The position numbers and the translations under genes were made by a program. Source: Devosia rhizoryzae (GTDB taxonomy: Bacteria > Pseudomonadota > Alphaproteobacteria > Rhizobiales > Devosiaceae). Taken from it: a DNA stretch of 64,000 nucleotides. Positions 18,426 through 27,253 of the stretch are shown here, in pieces. Where the stretch lies: positions 3,224,001 through 3,288,000 of the forward strand of contig NZ_CP068046.1 in NCBI RefSeq assembly GCF_016698665.1, in the 5' to 3' direction. Under the pieces are notes generated by a model that was not told where the DNA came from, ran no database searches, and saw only the letters and a program-made list of their open reading frames with translations. Position 1 is the first letter of the stretch, and each line of letters opens with the position of its first letter.

Positions 18426-18567
18426 AACCGTACGCGTGGGTACGGTTGCGGCGCAAGACGATGCGCCGGGCTACATTTCTGCTCCCCGGGCCGGTGAATG
18501 ATGGAGCCCCGAGACGGCTTTCGCCTCGTGAGTAGTTAAGTTTGTGAGACGCAAGACGTCTCGGGGC
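18426..18567 (-). promoter_or_regulatory. Structured segment upstream of leuD
   Basis: Three inverted repeats lie in the 5' region of leuD. An 8-bp stem, AACCGTAC with GTACGGTT, is at 18426-18447. A 7-bp stem, CGGCGCA with TGCGCCG, is at 18449-18468. An 11-bp pair, GCCCCGAGACG with CGTCTCGGGGC, spans 18506-18567. A second GAGACG at 18546-18551 competes for the same CGTCTC, so two mutually exclusive folds exist. No Leu-rich leader peptide was found. Whether it works as leader RNA of leuD, as a separate RNA, or as neither cannot be told. Nothing else was identified from 18568 to 18776. Confidence 0.4.
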
Positions 18568-18776
18568 GCCGGGCTTTCTGGCAGGCAGCGTCTTAGGGCA
18601 GGATTTCGCCTCCCCGTCCGCGGACCCAGGATCCTCAACGATAAAGACCCCTCCCGACTGTCGCCGGGCGGTTGATCGTTGCAACCCCATCTCCACCCGG
18701 CTGATGGGGGGAGAATAGCGCGAGATGGAAGGATGGGGACAAGCGGGATAGATTGAGTTTGTGGGAGGGAGAAGAC

Positions 18777-18946
18777 ACCCCCTCCCTACCTGCGCTACGG
18801 CCTTGCGGCCTAGCTTCGGTACCCTCCCCTCTGAGGGGGAGGGTGGGGCGCGGTAGGTGTGCAAACCAGGTGCCTACCTTCCCCCTCAGAGGGGAAGGCA
18901 AGCAGAGCTTGGCGACGAAGGAGCCTAGCGGCGCTCGGAAGGGGGT
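18777..18946. repeat. Intergenic palindromic element, type B copy 1
   Basis: This roughly 170-bp element contains CCCTCCCC/GGGGAGGG and CCTTCCCCCTC/GAGGGGAAGG hairpins with flanking CTACCTGCGCT and GCGCTCGGAAGGGGG. Its reverse complement closely resembles the element at 55861-56030, so the two are inverted copies of one sequence. It lies between argC and leuD, which read in the same direction. Confidence 0.8.
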
Positions 18947-18949
18947 GGC

Positions 18950-19903
18950 TTAAGCCGCCAGGCTATCCTTTGGGTCGACGCCCAGCATTATGTTCAGATT
19001 CTGCACCGCAGCCCCGGACGCGCCCTTGCCGAGGTTGTCGTAGACGGCGGCGATCACGGCCTGGTTGATCTCGTCATTGGCGAAGACGTGGAGGGTCAGC
19101 GTGTTGGTGCCGTTGTGGACCTGCGGGTCGAGCGCAGGGGTCTTGCCGAGCTTTTCGTCATAGGGCGCGACGCGGACGAAGCTGTCGGGGATCGACGCGT
19201 AGTGGTCGGACAGCACTTCGTGGAGGCGCTTGCCGGTGGGGATGTCGGCGACCATGTCGAGATGGAGCGGCACCGAGGTGTGCATGCCTTGCGCGAAATT
19301 GCCGACCACCGGCTCGAAGAGCGGCGAGCGGTTGAGGTGGGCGTATTGGCTCATTTCGGGCAGGTGCTTGTGCACGAAGGTCAAGGCATAGGGCGCGAAC
19401 TGGCTCATCACGGCGCCGGGCGCTTCATATTCTTCCATCATCTGGCGGCCGCCACCGGAATAGCCTGAAATGCCGTGGTAGGAGACGGGGTAATCGCCCG
19501 GCACGATGCGTGCTTCGACCAGCGGGCGAAGGCCGGCGATGAGGCCCTGGGGCCAGCAGCCGGGATTGGCGACATAGCGGGCATTGCGGATTTCCTCGGT
19601 CTGCCCGACATCCATTTCGGCAAAGCCATAGGCCCAGCCCTCGGCGACGCGATGAGCCGTCGAGGCGTCGATGACGCGGGTCGTGTCGTTTTCAATGAGC
19701 CGCACGCTTTCCTTGGCCGCCTCATCGGGGAGGCATAGGATGGCGACGTCTGCCAGGTTAAGGAGGCGCTTGCGTTCGTCCTGATCCTTGCGCTTTTCAG
19801 GCGCGATGGAGAGCACTTCGAGGTCGCGACGGTTGGCGAGGCGCTCACGGATCTGCAGACCCGTCGTGCCGGCTTCGCCATCGATGAAGATTTTTGCGAC
19901 CAT
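18950..19903 (-). CDS. argC: N-acetyl-gamma-glutamyl-phosphate reductase
   Basis: ArgC reduces N-acetylglutamyl phosphate to the semialdehyde in arginine synthesis. The short, 317-residue type is indicated by IFIDGEAGTTGLQIRERL at the N-terminus, the catalytic Cys in ANPGCWPQG, YHGISGYSGGGRQM and a C-terminal NLNIMLGVD. Such short ArgC proteins are usual in alphaproteobacteria. A type B palindrome lies just past its stop. Confidence 0.95.
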   Translation of the reverse strand: MVAKIFIDGEAGTTGLQIRERLANRRDLEVLSIAPEKRKDQDERKRLLNLADVAILCLPDEAAKESVRLIENDTTRVIDASTAHRVAEGWAYGFAEMDVGQTEEIRNARYVANPGCWPQGLIAGLRPLVEARIVPGDYPVSYHGISGYSGGGRQMMEEYEAPGAVMSQFAPYALTFVHKHLPEMSQYAHLNRSPLFEPVVGNFAQGMHTSVPLHLDMVADIPTGKRLHEVLSDHYASIPDSFVRVAPYDEKLGKTPALDPQVHNGTNTLTLHVFANDEINQAVIAAVYDNLGKGASGAAVQNLNIMLGVDPKDSLAA

Positions 19904-19975
19904 TTTTCTATCTCTCCCAGTGCGATTGCGTAGATGGACCTGACATGTGTCGAGGTCAAGACATCGGCCTTTCTC

Positions 19976-20094
19976 ACCTCTCCCTCTGGGGGAGAGGTCG
20001 ACGCGCAGCGGCGGGTGAGGGGGCCTATCCGAGCTCTCTCAAGGCCCCCTCACCCGACCCGAAGATGGGTCGACCTCTCCCCCAAGGGAGAGGT
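19976..20094. repeat. Intergenic palindromic element, type D
   Basis: Outer arms ACCTCTCCC and GGGAGAGGT and inner arms GGGTGAGGGGGCC/GGCCCCCTCACCC form a nested hairpin. It sits between divergent argC and deoD, so unlike most copies here it lies in promoter territory for both genes. Confidence 0.8.
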
Positions 20095-20128
20095 AAGAAA
20101 GGGCACCCATTGCAAACGAGGACGCACT

Positions 20129-20839
20129 ATGACGCCGCACAACCATGCCAAGCCGGGCGACTATGCCGAAGCGGTGTTGCTGCCGGGGGACCCGTTGCGG
20201 GCCAAGTGGATCGCCGAGACGTTTTTCGAGGCGCCGCGGCTGGTCAATTCAGTGCGCAATTGCCTCGGCTATACCGGCACGTGGAAGGGCAAGCCGGTGT
20301 CGGTGCAGGCCTCGGGCATTGGGCAGCCGTCGCTGGGCATTTATGTGCACGAGTTGATCAATGTTTTTGGGGTCAAATCGCTGATCCGCGTCGGCACTTG
20401 TGGCGGGCTCAACGCCAAGGTCAAGGTGCGCGACGTGATCCTGGCGCAGGGGGCGACGACGGACTCTTCGATCGTCAAGGGCCGGTTCGGGCCCTATAAT
20501 TATGCGCCGATCGCCGACTTTGGGCTGTTGCGCTCGGCGGCTGACAAGGCAGATGCCAAGGGGCTCAAATTTCACGCCGGCAACATGCTGAGTTCGGACA
20601 TTTTTTATCACCAGGACGGGTTTGCCGGTTATGACAAGCTGCCCGAGCACGGGGTAATTGGCGTGGAGATGGAAGCGGCGACGCTTTATACGCTGGCGGC
20701 GCGGTTCGATGTGAAGGCGCTGACCATTTGCACGATGACCGATTGCCTCGTGACGCATGAGGAGATCAGCGCCGAGGAGCGGCAATCGTCGCTGTCGGAA
20801 ATGGTGGAACTGGCACTGGATGTGGCGGTGGACGCATGA
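20129..20839 (+). CDS. deoD: Purine-nucleoside phosphorylase, DeoD type
   Basis: DeoD phosphorolyses purine nucleosides to base and ribose-1-phosphate for salvage. The 236 residues show AVLLPGDPLRAKWIAETF, ASGIGQPSLGIY, LIRVGTCGGL, the phosphate/nucleoside site GVEMEAATLYTLA and CTMTDCLVT. The hexameric DeoD family has this length. Its stop overlaps the ATG of the DUF1304 gene (ATGA). Confidence 0.95.
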   Translation: MTPHNHAKPGDYAEAVLLPGDPLRAKWIAETFFEAPRLVNSVRNCLGYTGTWKGKPVSVQASGIGQPSLGIYVHELINVFGVKSLIRVGTCGGLNAKVKVRDVILAQGATTDSSIVKGRFGPYNYAPIADFGLLRSAADKADAKGLKFHAGNMLSSDIFYHQDGFAGYDKLPEHGVIGVEMEAATLYTLAARFDVKALTICTMTDCLVTHEEISAEERQSSLSEMVELALDVAVDA

Positions 20840-21204
20840 GCGACGCTCTTGCTTTCGTGATCATCGCCTTGGTGGCGCTGATCCACATCTATATCGTCCT
20901 GCTCGAAATGGTGTGGTGGGACAGCCCGCGCGGGCAGAAGGCGTTCGGGATGACGCCGGAGTTTTCGCGTCAGACCAAGGTGCTGGCGGCGAACCAAGGG
21001 CTTTATAACGGGTTCCTGGCGGCGGGGCTGATCTGGAGCCTCGTCCATCCCGATCCGGCGACGCGCTGGCAGATCGCGCTGTTTTTTCTGGCTTGTGTGG
21101 CGGTGGCGGGGATTTTTGGGGCCATGACGACGAAGAGCCGGCGGATTTTGCTGGTGCAGGCGGTGCCGGCGGTGTTGGGGATCTTGGCACTGGCGGTGTT
21201 TTAG
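20836..21204 (+). CDS. DUF1304 family membrane protein
   Basis: This 122-residue protein has four hydrophobic segments. Family features are HIYIVLLEMVWWDSPRG at residues 17-33, FGMTPEF and LAANQGLYNGFLAAGLIW. DUF1304 has no assigned function. The 4-bp overlap with deoD suggests co-translation, but a role in nucleoside metabolism would be a guess. Confidence 0.88.
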   Translation: MSDALAFVIIALVALIHIYIVLLEMVWWDSPRGQKAFGMTPEFSRQTKVLAANQGLYNGFLAAGLIWSLVHPDPATRWQIALFFLACVAVAGIFGAMTTKSRRILLVQAVPAVLGILALAVF

Positions 21205-21212
21205 GAGAGAGA

Positions 21213-21312
21213 CCCCCACCCGGCCTCCCCCTGCAGAAGGGGGAGGAGTTTGGCCGGTGGGTTGAACTCGATCAAGCTCCTCCCCCGACTTGCGGGGGAG
21301 GTTGGGTGGGGG
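21213..21312. repeat. Intergenic palindromic element, type A copy 3
   Basis: CCCCCACCC and GGGTGGGGG outer arms and inner CTCCCCC/GGGGGAGG hairpins lie between the convergent DUF1304 gene and the M20 peptidase. Confidence 0.8.
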
Positions 21313-21315
21313 GCC

Positions 21316-22704
21316 TTACTGCGCCAAAGCACCCAGCACCCTTACCCAGCTCCTGATGCCGCGGTGGAAGCTTTCCAAGTCGTACTTCTCATTGGGCGAG
21401 TGGATCTGGTCGTCCACGTGGGCGAAGCCGATGAGGAGGGTGTCGAGGCCCAGAATTTTCTTGAAGTCGCCGACGACGGGGATCGAGCCGCCCGAGCCGG
21501 TGATCACGGCCTGCTTGCCCCATTCGCTGGTCAGCCCTTCGAGCGCCTGGCGCAGGAATGGGCCTTCGGCGGGGACGGTGATGGCGGGGGAGTTGCCGTG
21601 GGGGGTGAATTTGACCGTGCAGTCGGGGGGCAGCATCTTTTCGACATGGGCGCGGAAGGCGGCGCGGATCTTGTCGGGCTGCATGCCGGAGACGAGGCGG
21701 AAGGAGATTTTGGCGCTGGCCTTGGAGGGAATGACGGTCTTGAAGCCGTCGCCGGTATAGCCGCCGATCATGCCGTTAATCTCGCAGGTCGGGCGGGCCC
21801 AGAGCATTTCAAGCACCGAGCGGGATTGTTCGCCGGCCGGGGTGGCGAGGTTAACGCTACCGAGGAAGGCCTTTTCGTCAAAGCCGAGACCGGCCCATTG
21901 CGCCTTGAGCTCGGGGGAGATTTCGGCGACGTCGTCGTAAAAGCCGGGGAGGGTCACCGATCCATCGGGGGCGCGGAGGCTGGCGATAATTTCGGCGAGG
22001 ACTTGGTTGGGGTTGCGCGCGGCATTGCCGAACATGCCGGAATGAAGGTCCTTGTCGGCGGCGGTGATCTCGATCTCGTCGGCCACGAGGCCGCGCAGCA
22101 TGGTGGTGATCGAGGGGGTTTCGCGGTCCCACATATCGGTGTCGCAGACGAGCGCGATATCGGCGCGGAGCTCTTCGGCATTGTCGCGCATGAAGGGCGG
22201 CAGGTTCTTGCCGCCGGATTCTTCCTCGCCTTCGAGCATCAGAGAGACGCGGATCGGCAGGGAGCCGGTTGCCGCCTTCCAGGCGCGGCAGGCTTCGATA
22301 AAGGTGAGCATTTGGCCTTTGTCGTCGGATGCGCCGCGGGCGACGATGATCTTGCGGCCGTCGCGCTCGACGATTTGCGGATCGAAGGGGTCGGTGTGCC
22401 AGAGATTGAGCGGGTCGACCGGCTGGACATCATAGTGGGCATAGAAGAGGACATGCGGGCCGGCTTGCTCAGGGCCATGCGCGACGACGACCGGGTGGCC
22501 GGGGGTCGGGCGCGCGGCGGCATCGAAGCCCAGATTCTGGAGTTCGGCGGCGATCCAGTCGGCGGCCTTCTGGCATTCGGCGGCAAAGGCCGGGTCGGTC
22601 GAAATGGATTTGATGCGCAGGAGCGCGAACAGCCGCTCGAGGCTCGCATCTAGCCCGCCATCCACCGCTTGGAGAACCTGGTCGATCGTGGCGGGGCTGG
22701 TCAT
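21316..22704 (-). CDS. M20-family metallopeptidase (dipeptidase type)
   Basis: This 462-residue zinc peptidase of the M20 family has metal ligands in FYAHYDVQPVD (His, then catalytic Asp), GASDDKGQM (bridging Asp) and EGEEESGG (catalytic and metal Glu), and dimerisation-domain His in DLHSGMFGNA. Relatives act as dipeptidases, carnosinases or deacylases; substrate unknown. No signal peptide, so cytosolic. ATG 22704 is chosen because AAAGGAT lies about 8 nt upstream; ATGs at 22710 and 22740 have poorer spacing. It is divergent from the GntR regulator, which could control it. Confidence 0.9.
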   Translation of the reverse strand: MTSPATIDQVLQAVDGGLDASLERLFALLRIKSISTDPAFAAECQKAADWIAAELQNLGFDAAARPTPGHPVVVAHGPEQAGPHVLFYAHYDVQPVDPLNLWHTDPFDPQIVERDGRKIIVARGASDDKGQMLTFIEACRAWKAATGSLPIRVSLMLEGEEESGGKNLPPFMRDNAEELRADIALVCDTDMWDRETPSITTMLRGLVADEIEITAADKDLHSGMFGNAARNPNQVLAEIIASLRAPDGSVTLPGFYDDVAEISPELKAQWAGLGFDEKAFLGSVNLATPAGEQSRSVLEMLWARPTCEINGMIGGYTGDGFKTVIPSKASAKISFRLVSGMQPDKIRAAFRAHVEKMLPPDCTVKFTPHGNSPAITVPAEGPFLRQALEGLTSEWGKQAVITGSGGSIPVVGDFKKILGLDTLLIGFAHVDDQIHSPNEKYDLESFHRGIRSWVRVLGALAQ

Positions 22705-22830
22705 GGGCATATCCTTTAATAACGAAACGGCTGAGACCATGGCGCGGCGAAGCGCCCAATGTCTAGCCGCGTGTTATTGTCATACTTATGGGCCTGTGAT
22801 TAGGTCGCGCGGCATGAGGGAGGCGATGGC

Positions 22831-23604
22831 ATGGACAGGTCCGCAGGACGCGCGCGGCATTCGGGCGACTTGATCGCCGCGCTCTCCGGCCGCAATCCGG
22901 CGCGCAACCTCCATACCGACGTTCTCTGGCAGATGGGCTTTGCCATCGTCTCTGGGCACTATGCGGAAGGCTCGATCCTGCCGGCCGACACCGAGCTCTT
23001 AGAGCGGTTCGGCGTGTCGCGCACCGTCTTGCGCGAGGCGCTGAAGACGCTGGCGGCCAAGGGCCTGATCGAGGCACGGGCGCGGATCGGCACGCGTGTC
23101 TTGCCGCGCAACCGCTGGAACCTCTTCGATGCCGATGTGCTCGCCTGGTTCTTCGAGCTCGGGCCCGATGTCAGCTTTTTGCGCAGTCTGGCGGAAGTGC
23201 GGATCGGCATCGAAATCGAGGCAGCGGCGCTGGCGGCGGAACGCGCCGATGAAAGCCAAGCCAAGGCGCTGGTCGCCTGCGTGGGAAATATGGCGGGGGC
23301 GGAAACGCCGGCCGACTTCGCGCGTTACGATCTCGAATTCCACCGTGTCGTGGCCGAGGCTTCGGGAAATCCGTTCATGGCTTCGATCAGTGCCCTGGTG
23401 GAAATGGCTTTGACGGCGGCGTTTACGATTTCGTCTCCCGTCAACCAGCCGTCGGCCCTCGCGGTGACCGTCGATGTGCATCGGCGCATAGCCGAGGCCA
23501 TCGGGCAGGGTGACCCGGCGGCTGCCCGGCAGGCTATGCGCGAAGCCATCGCGCAGGGGTTCGACCGGGCCGCGGGACGGATGGAACAGCCAGCCGAGGC
23601 CTGA
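22831..23604 (+). CDS. FadR/GntR-family transcriptional regulator (FCD domain)
   Basis: This 257-residue regulator has an N-terminal winged helix-turn-helix (LPADTELLERFGVSRTVLRE, then LKTLAAKGLIEARARIGTRV) and a C-terminal FCD ligand domain. Metal-type histidines are seen in DLEFHRVVAEASGNPF and VDVHRRIAEAI. FCD regulators usually sense small carboxylates or sugar acids; the ligand is unknown. GAGGGAGG lies 7 nt before ATG 22831. The M20 peptidase is divergent and opgG lies about 140 bp downstream; either could be a target. Confidence 0.9.
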   Translation: MDRSAGRARHSGDLIAALSGRNPARNLHTDVLWQMGFAIVSGHYAEGSILPADTELLERFGVSRTVLREALKTLAAKGLIEARARIGTRVLPRNRWNLFDADVLAWFFELGPDVSFLRSLAEVRIGIEIEAAALAAERADESQAKALVACVGNMAGAETPADFARYDLEFHRVVAEASGNPFMASISALVEMALTAAFTISSPVNQPSALAVTVDVHRRIAEAIGQGDPAAARQAMREAIAQGFDRAAGRMEQPAEA

Positions 23605-23743
23605 GGCAAAAGCCTGTTAAGCATTTGAGAAAACGGGTTTTTGTCATGCCCCCAGCGCAAGGGAGCTATGCGTCAACTTTTTGATCTAGTCGCCGTTGCG
23701 CAGTTGCCGAAGAACAGGGCGAGTACCAAACACAGGCAACGAT

Positions 23744-25339
23744 GTGACGCGTTTTCAGTCCCCCCAGCCCAATCGCCGGAGCGTTCTGGCAGGCCTGGGC
23801 TTTTCGCTGCTGCTTATGTCCTCGACCGCGCTTAGCCGTCCGGCTTTTGCGCAGGGCGATGATAGCTTTGCCTTCGACTTCGACAATTTTTCCGCCCGCA
23901 TGAAGGATCTGGCTGCCGGGCCGCATGCACCGGTCATTCCGGAAATTGCGCCGGCCTTTCAAAGCCTCGATTACGACGCTTATCGGCTGATCCAGTATCG
24001 CGCCGAACGCAGCAAGTGGGCTGACGATCCGGCCGGCTATCGCCTCCAGGCCTTTCATCCCGGCTGGCTTTATACCGAGCCAGTCAAGGTGTTCGAAATC
24101 GAGGGCGGCACGGCAAACCTGGTGCATTTCGGCGCCGACGACTTCCTCTATCACGACGTCGCTGTCGGCGACGCCGCACAGGGCGAGTTCGCCGGAGTGG
24201 CGGGCCTGCGCGTCAACTATCCGCTCAACAGCCCCGATGCGCCGCTCGACGAGCTGGTGTCGTTCCTGGGCGCCAGCTATTTCCGCGCCCTGGGTCGCGG
24301 CAACATTTATGGCGCGAGCGCACGCGGGCTGGTGGTCAATTCCTGGATCGACCTGCCGGAAGAATTTCCGCATTTTTCCGAGTTCTATGTCGAAAAGCCC
24401 GAGGCCGGCGGACCGCTGACGGTCTACGCAGCAATGGAATCGCCCAGCGTTACCGGCGCTTATCGCTTCGTGATCCAGCCGGCCCATGACGGGGCGCAGG
24501 AAACCACGATGGACGTTACGGCGCGGCTTTATTTCCGCACCGACCTCAAGGAAGTGGGCGTGGCGCCACTGACCTCGATGTTCCTCTACGCCGAAGCCAA
24601 TCGCGGTGGCTTCGACGACTATCGGCCGCAAGTGCATGACAGCAATGGCCTTTTGGTCGAGCGCGAGAGCGGCGAGATCATGTGGCGGGCCCTCAACAAT
24701 TCCGCCTGGCTCGGCAATTCCTATTTCGCCGAAACCAATCCCAAGGCTTTCGGGCTCTATCAGCGTGGCCGCGATTTCGAGACCTACCAGGATGCGGGCG
24801 CCCATTACGAGCGCCGTCCGTCGGTGCGTATCGAGCCGCAGGGCGCCTGGGGCACCGGCATGGTGCGGCTTATCGAAATTCCGGCGAAGCTAGAGGCAGA
24901 CGACAATATCGTTGCCTTCTGGATCCCTGCCGAACCGGCGCTGGCTGGCGAAAGCCGCGAATATAGCTATCGCGTCGTCTGGGGCGACCTCGATCCCGAA
25001 GACAACCCGGCCATGGCCTATGTCGCGGAAACGCGTGGCGGCGTCGGCGGCGTTTCAGGTGTCGAAAACGCGGCAAGCCTCCGCAAATTCGTGGTCGACT
25101 TCAAGGGCGGCGAGCTCGATGCACTGCCGCCCGGGACCCCGCTCGATGTGCTGGCGACGGTCGGCGGTGGGGTGATGCGCAATTCGGTGCTGTCGCGCGT
25201 AGATGCCAATGGCGCCTGGCGCCTGGTCATGGACGTCGAGACCGAGCCGGGCGCGACTGTCGAACTCAAGGCCTATCTCGTCGGTCTTGGCCGCAAGCTT
25301 ACCGAAACCTGGCTCTACCAGTGGAGACCCAACGCATGA
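23744..25339 (+). CDS. opgG: Periplasmic glucan biosynthesis protein OpgG/OpgD
   Basis: This roughly 530-residue protein of the MdoG family acts in the periplasm on the beta-glucan backbone of osmoregulated periplasmic glucans. A Tat-type signal is visible: NRRSVLAGLGFSLLL followed by AFAQG. Mature family blocks include FDFDNFSARMKDLA, YPLNSPDAPLDELVSFLGASYF and GNIYGASARGL. The Tat signal is more like OpgD than E. coli OpgG, but position before opgH supports OpgG; the families overlap. Start GTG 23744 fits the signal peptide; an upstream TTG adds an unconserved stretch. Its stop overlaps the next ATG. Confidence 0.93.
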   Translation: MTRFQSPQPNRRSVLAGLGFSLLLMSSTALSRPAFAQGDDSFAFDFDNFSARMKDLAAGPHAPVIPEIAPAFQSLDYDAYRLIQYRAERSKWADDPAGYRLQAFHPGWLYTEPVKVFEIEGGTANLVHFGADDFLYHDVAVGDAAQGEFAGVAGLRVNYPLNSPDAPLDELVSFLGASYFRALGRGNIYGASARGLVVNSWIDLPEEFPHFSEFYVEKPEAGGPLTVYAAMESPSVTGAYRFVIQPAHDGAQETTMDVTARLYFRTDLKEVGVAPLTSMFLYAEANRGGFDDYRPQVHDSNGLLVERESGEIMWRALNNSAWLGNSYFAETNPKAFGLYQRGRDFETYQDAGAHYERRPSVRIEPQGAWGTGMVRLIEIPAKLEADDNIVAFWIPAEPALAGESREYSYRVVWGDLDPEDNPAMAYVAETRGGVGGVSGVENAASLRKFVVDFKGGELDALPPGTPLDVLATVGGGVMRNSVLSRVDANGAWRLVMDVETEPGATVELKAYLVGLGRKLTETWLYQWRPNA

Positions 25340-25473
25340 AACATTCTGGCGAATTCCCCTTCTTCGCTGGCCTGCCCGATGCGCCGCTGGACATGCCCAA
25401 GCAACAGCTCGAGCCGCGCCGCTCGTTGATGCAGACGCTGCGCGCCACACTTTGGCCGTTCGCGGGTCGTTAA
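25336..25473 (+). CDS. Small ORF between opgG and opgH, possibly a detached OpgH N-terminus
   Basis: A 45-codon frame starts with ATGA overlap on the opgG stop and ends 10 bp before opgH. The product begins MKHSGEFPFFAGLPDAPLDM and contains MPKQQLEPRRS. OpgH proteins commonly have a cytoplasmic N-terminal tail with a MP-rich and Arg-rich segment before the first TM helix, and this peptide looks like such a tail. It is in a different frame from opgH. It could be a real separate coupled peptide or the result of a frameshift. Confidence 0.5.
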   Translation: MKHSGEFPFFAGLPDAPLDMPKQQLEPRRSLMQTLRATLWPFAGR

Positions 25474-25483
25474 CGAAGCGTTG

Positions 25484-27253
25484 ATGATCAGACCGTCCCT
25501 TTTTCGCTGTGGTGCCTTGCTGCTGGCCTTGGGCCTCAGCCTTTATGGCACGTGGCTCTTCTTGAGCTTTACGGGCGTCGGGGGACTGACGGCACTGGAC
25601 CTGGTTCGTGCCGCGCTGGTCGCCTTCAGCGGCTTCTGGCTCGTGTGGGGCAGCGCGGCTGCCGTCTTGGGGGTTTTCGCGCCTTCGCGGCGAAAGCCGA
25701 TGCGGGGTGGGCCGCTCAAGAGCCGCACCGCCATTCTTGTGCCGATCTACAACGAAGACCCGATCGCCACCTTTTCGCGCATCGCTGCGATGAACCGGAG
25801 CTTGCTTAAGCTCGGCGTGGCGGAGCATTTCCATTTTGCGGTCCTCTCCGACACACAGGCGATCGAGGCTGCGGCGCAGGAGCTAGTGCAGTTCGAACGG
25901 CTCCTGCTCGAACGGGACAGCGCCAGCCGCATGTTTTACCGGCGCCGCGAGCGCAATATCGGCCGCAAGGCCGGCAACATCGAGGACTTCGTTTCGCGCT
26001 CCGGCGCGGCCTATGATTTCGCGCTGATCCTTGATGCCGATAGCCTCATGGAAGGCGAGACCATCCTCGAGATGACGCGGCGCATGGAGGCCGATCCCGA
26101 GCTCGGGCTGCTGCAGACCGTGCCGCATATCGTCCATGCCAAGACGTTGTTCGGCCGCTCGATCCAGTTTTCGGCGGCTTACCTGTCCCCCACCTTTGCG
26201 CGCGGCGCGGCGCTGATGCAGGGCAAGGAAGGTCCTTATTGGGGGCATAACGCCATGGTGCGGGTGCGGGCCTTTGCCGCCTCCTGCGGGCTGCCGGAAC
26301 TTTCCGGCACTCCTCCCTTTGGCGGTCATATCCTCAGCCACGACTATGTCGAGGCGGCACTGCTGTCGCGTGCCGGCTGGAAGGTCGAGGTCGATCCGGC
26401 GCTCAAGGGCTCCTATGAGGAAGCCCCAGATAACCTCATCGAGTATGCCAAACGCGACCGCCGCTGGTGCCAAGGCAATATCCAGCATGGCCGCTTGATC
26501 GGCGCGCCTGGATTGAAATTCTGGAGCCGCTTCACCTTCATCCAGGGCATTATGGCCTATCTCGCCTCGCCCCTGTGGCTGGCGCTGTTGGCGACCAGCA
26601 TGGCGGCGGCGCTGTTCCCCGACCAGCCCGTGGTCGTGGCGGATTTCGGTGAGGTGACGCTGTCGCCCTGGCTGCTGGGCCTAGCCGTGGCCGCGATCCT
26701 CGTGCTGCCCAAGATCCTGATCCTTGTGCGCGGCATGGTCGATGGCCAGAACCGCCGCTTTGGCCGTACGCCGATGGTGACGCTGTCGGTGATCGGCGAG
26801 ATTGTGCTGTCGACCGTGCTCGCTCCAACCATGCTGCTGATGCAGAGCCGCGCCGTGGCGCAGGTGCTGCTGGGCCTCGATGGCGGTTGGCCGGCAACGC
26901 AGCGCGGGCAGAACTTCGTGAGTTTTAGGACTGCGCTGCGCGCCAGCTGGTGGATGGTGCTGGTGGCTTTCGCCGCTCTGGCCAGTACCCTGGTTTTTGC
27001 GCCTGACACTGCCCTTTGGGTTGCGCCTGCAACCGTGCCGGCCTTGGCGGCGCCGTTTCTGATCTCACTGACCTCGCGGCCGACGCGGCGGAAATTGCCC
27101 TGGCTGTTCCGAACGGAGATGGAAGCCTCGCCTTCTCCCGTGATAAGGGAGCAGCAGGCGATCGTGGCCCAATGGGCCGCGACCGAGCCGATGATCGCGA
27201 ACAGTCCGCCTCTTAAAACGGCGGTGCCGAGGACCGCCCATGTCGCTGCCTAG
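25484..27253 (+). CDS. opgH: Glucan glucosyltransferase OpgH (GT2)
   Basis: OpgH is the inner-membrane GT2 enzyme that polymerises UDP-glucose into periplasmic glucan backbones. TM segments lie at the N-terminus (ALLLALGLSLYGTWLF and following) and in the C-terminal third. The catalytic domain shows VPIYNEDP, ERNIGRKAGNIEDF, LILDADSLMEG, GHILSHDYVEAALL and the KRDRRWCQGN product-binding motif. ATG 25484 is chosen over an adjacent TTG. The 589 residues are shorter than enterobacterial OpgH; the missing N-terminal tail may be the small ORF at 25336. It overlaps opgC by 14 bp. Confidence 0.94.
   Translation: MIRPSLFRCGALLLALGLSLYGTWLFLSFTGVGGLTALDLVRAALVAFSGFWLVWGSAAAVLGVFAPSRRKPMRGGPLKSRTAILVPIYNEDPIATFSRIAAMNRSLLKLGVAEHFHFAVLSDTQAIEAAAQELVQFERLLLERDSASRMFYRRRERNIGRKAGNIEDFVSRSGAAYDFALILDADSLMEGETILEMTRRMEADPELGLLQTVPHIVHAKTLFGRSIQFSAAYLSPTFARGAALMQGKEGPYWGHNAMVRVRAFAASCGLPELSGTPPFGGHILSHDYVEAALLSRAGWKVEVDPALKGSYEEAPDNLIEYAKRDRRWCQGNIQHGRLIGAPGLKFWSRFTFIQGIMAYLASPLWLALLATSMAAALFPDQPVVVADFGEVTLSPWLLGLAVAAILVLPKILILVRGMVDGQNRRFGRTPMVTLSVIGEIVLSTVLAPTMLLMQSRAVAQVLLGLDGGWPATQRGQNFVSFRTALRASWWMVLVAFAALASTLVFAPDTALWVAPATVPALAAPFLISLTSRPTRRKLPWLFRTEMEASPSPVIREQQAIVAQWAATEPMIANSPPLKTAVPRTAHVAA

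Noticed and set aside
18343..18864. 173-codon minus-strand frame upstream of leuD
   Set aside because: It runs through hairpins and half of a palindromic element; Arg/Ser/Pro-rich with no domain. The region is better read as non-coding.
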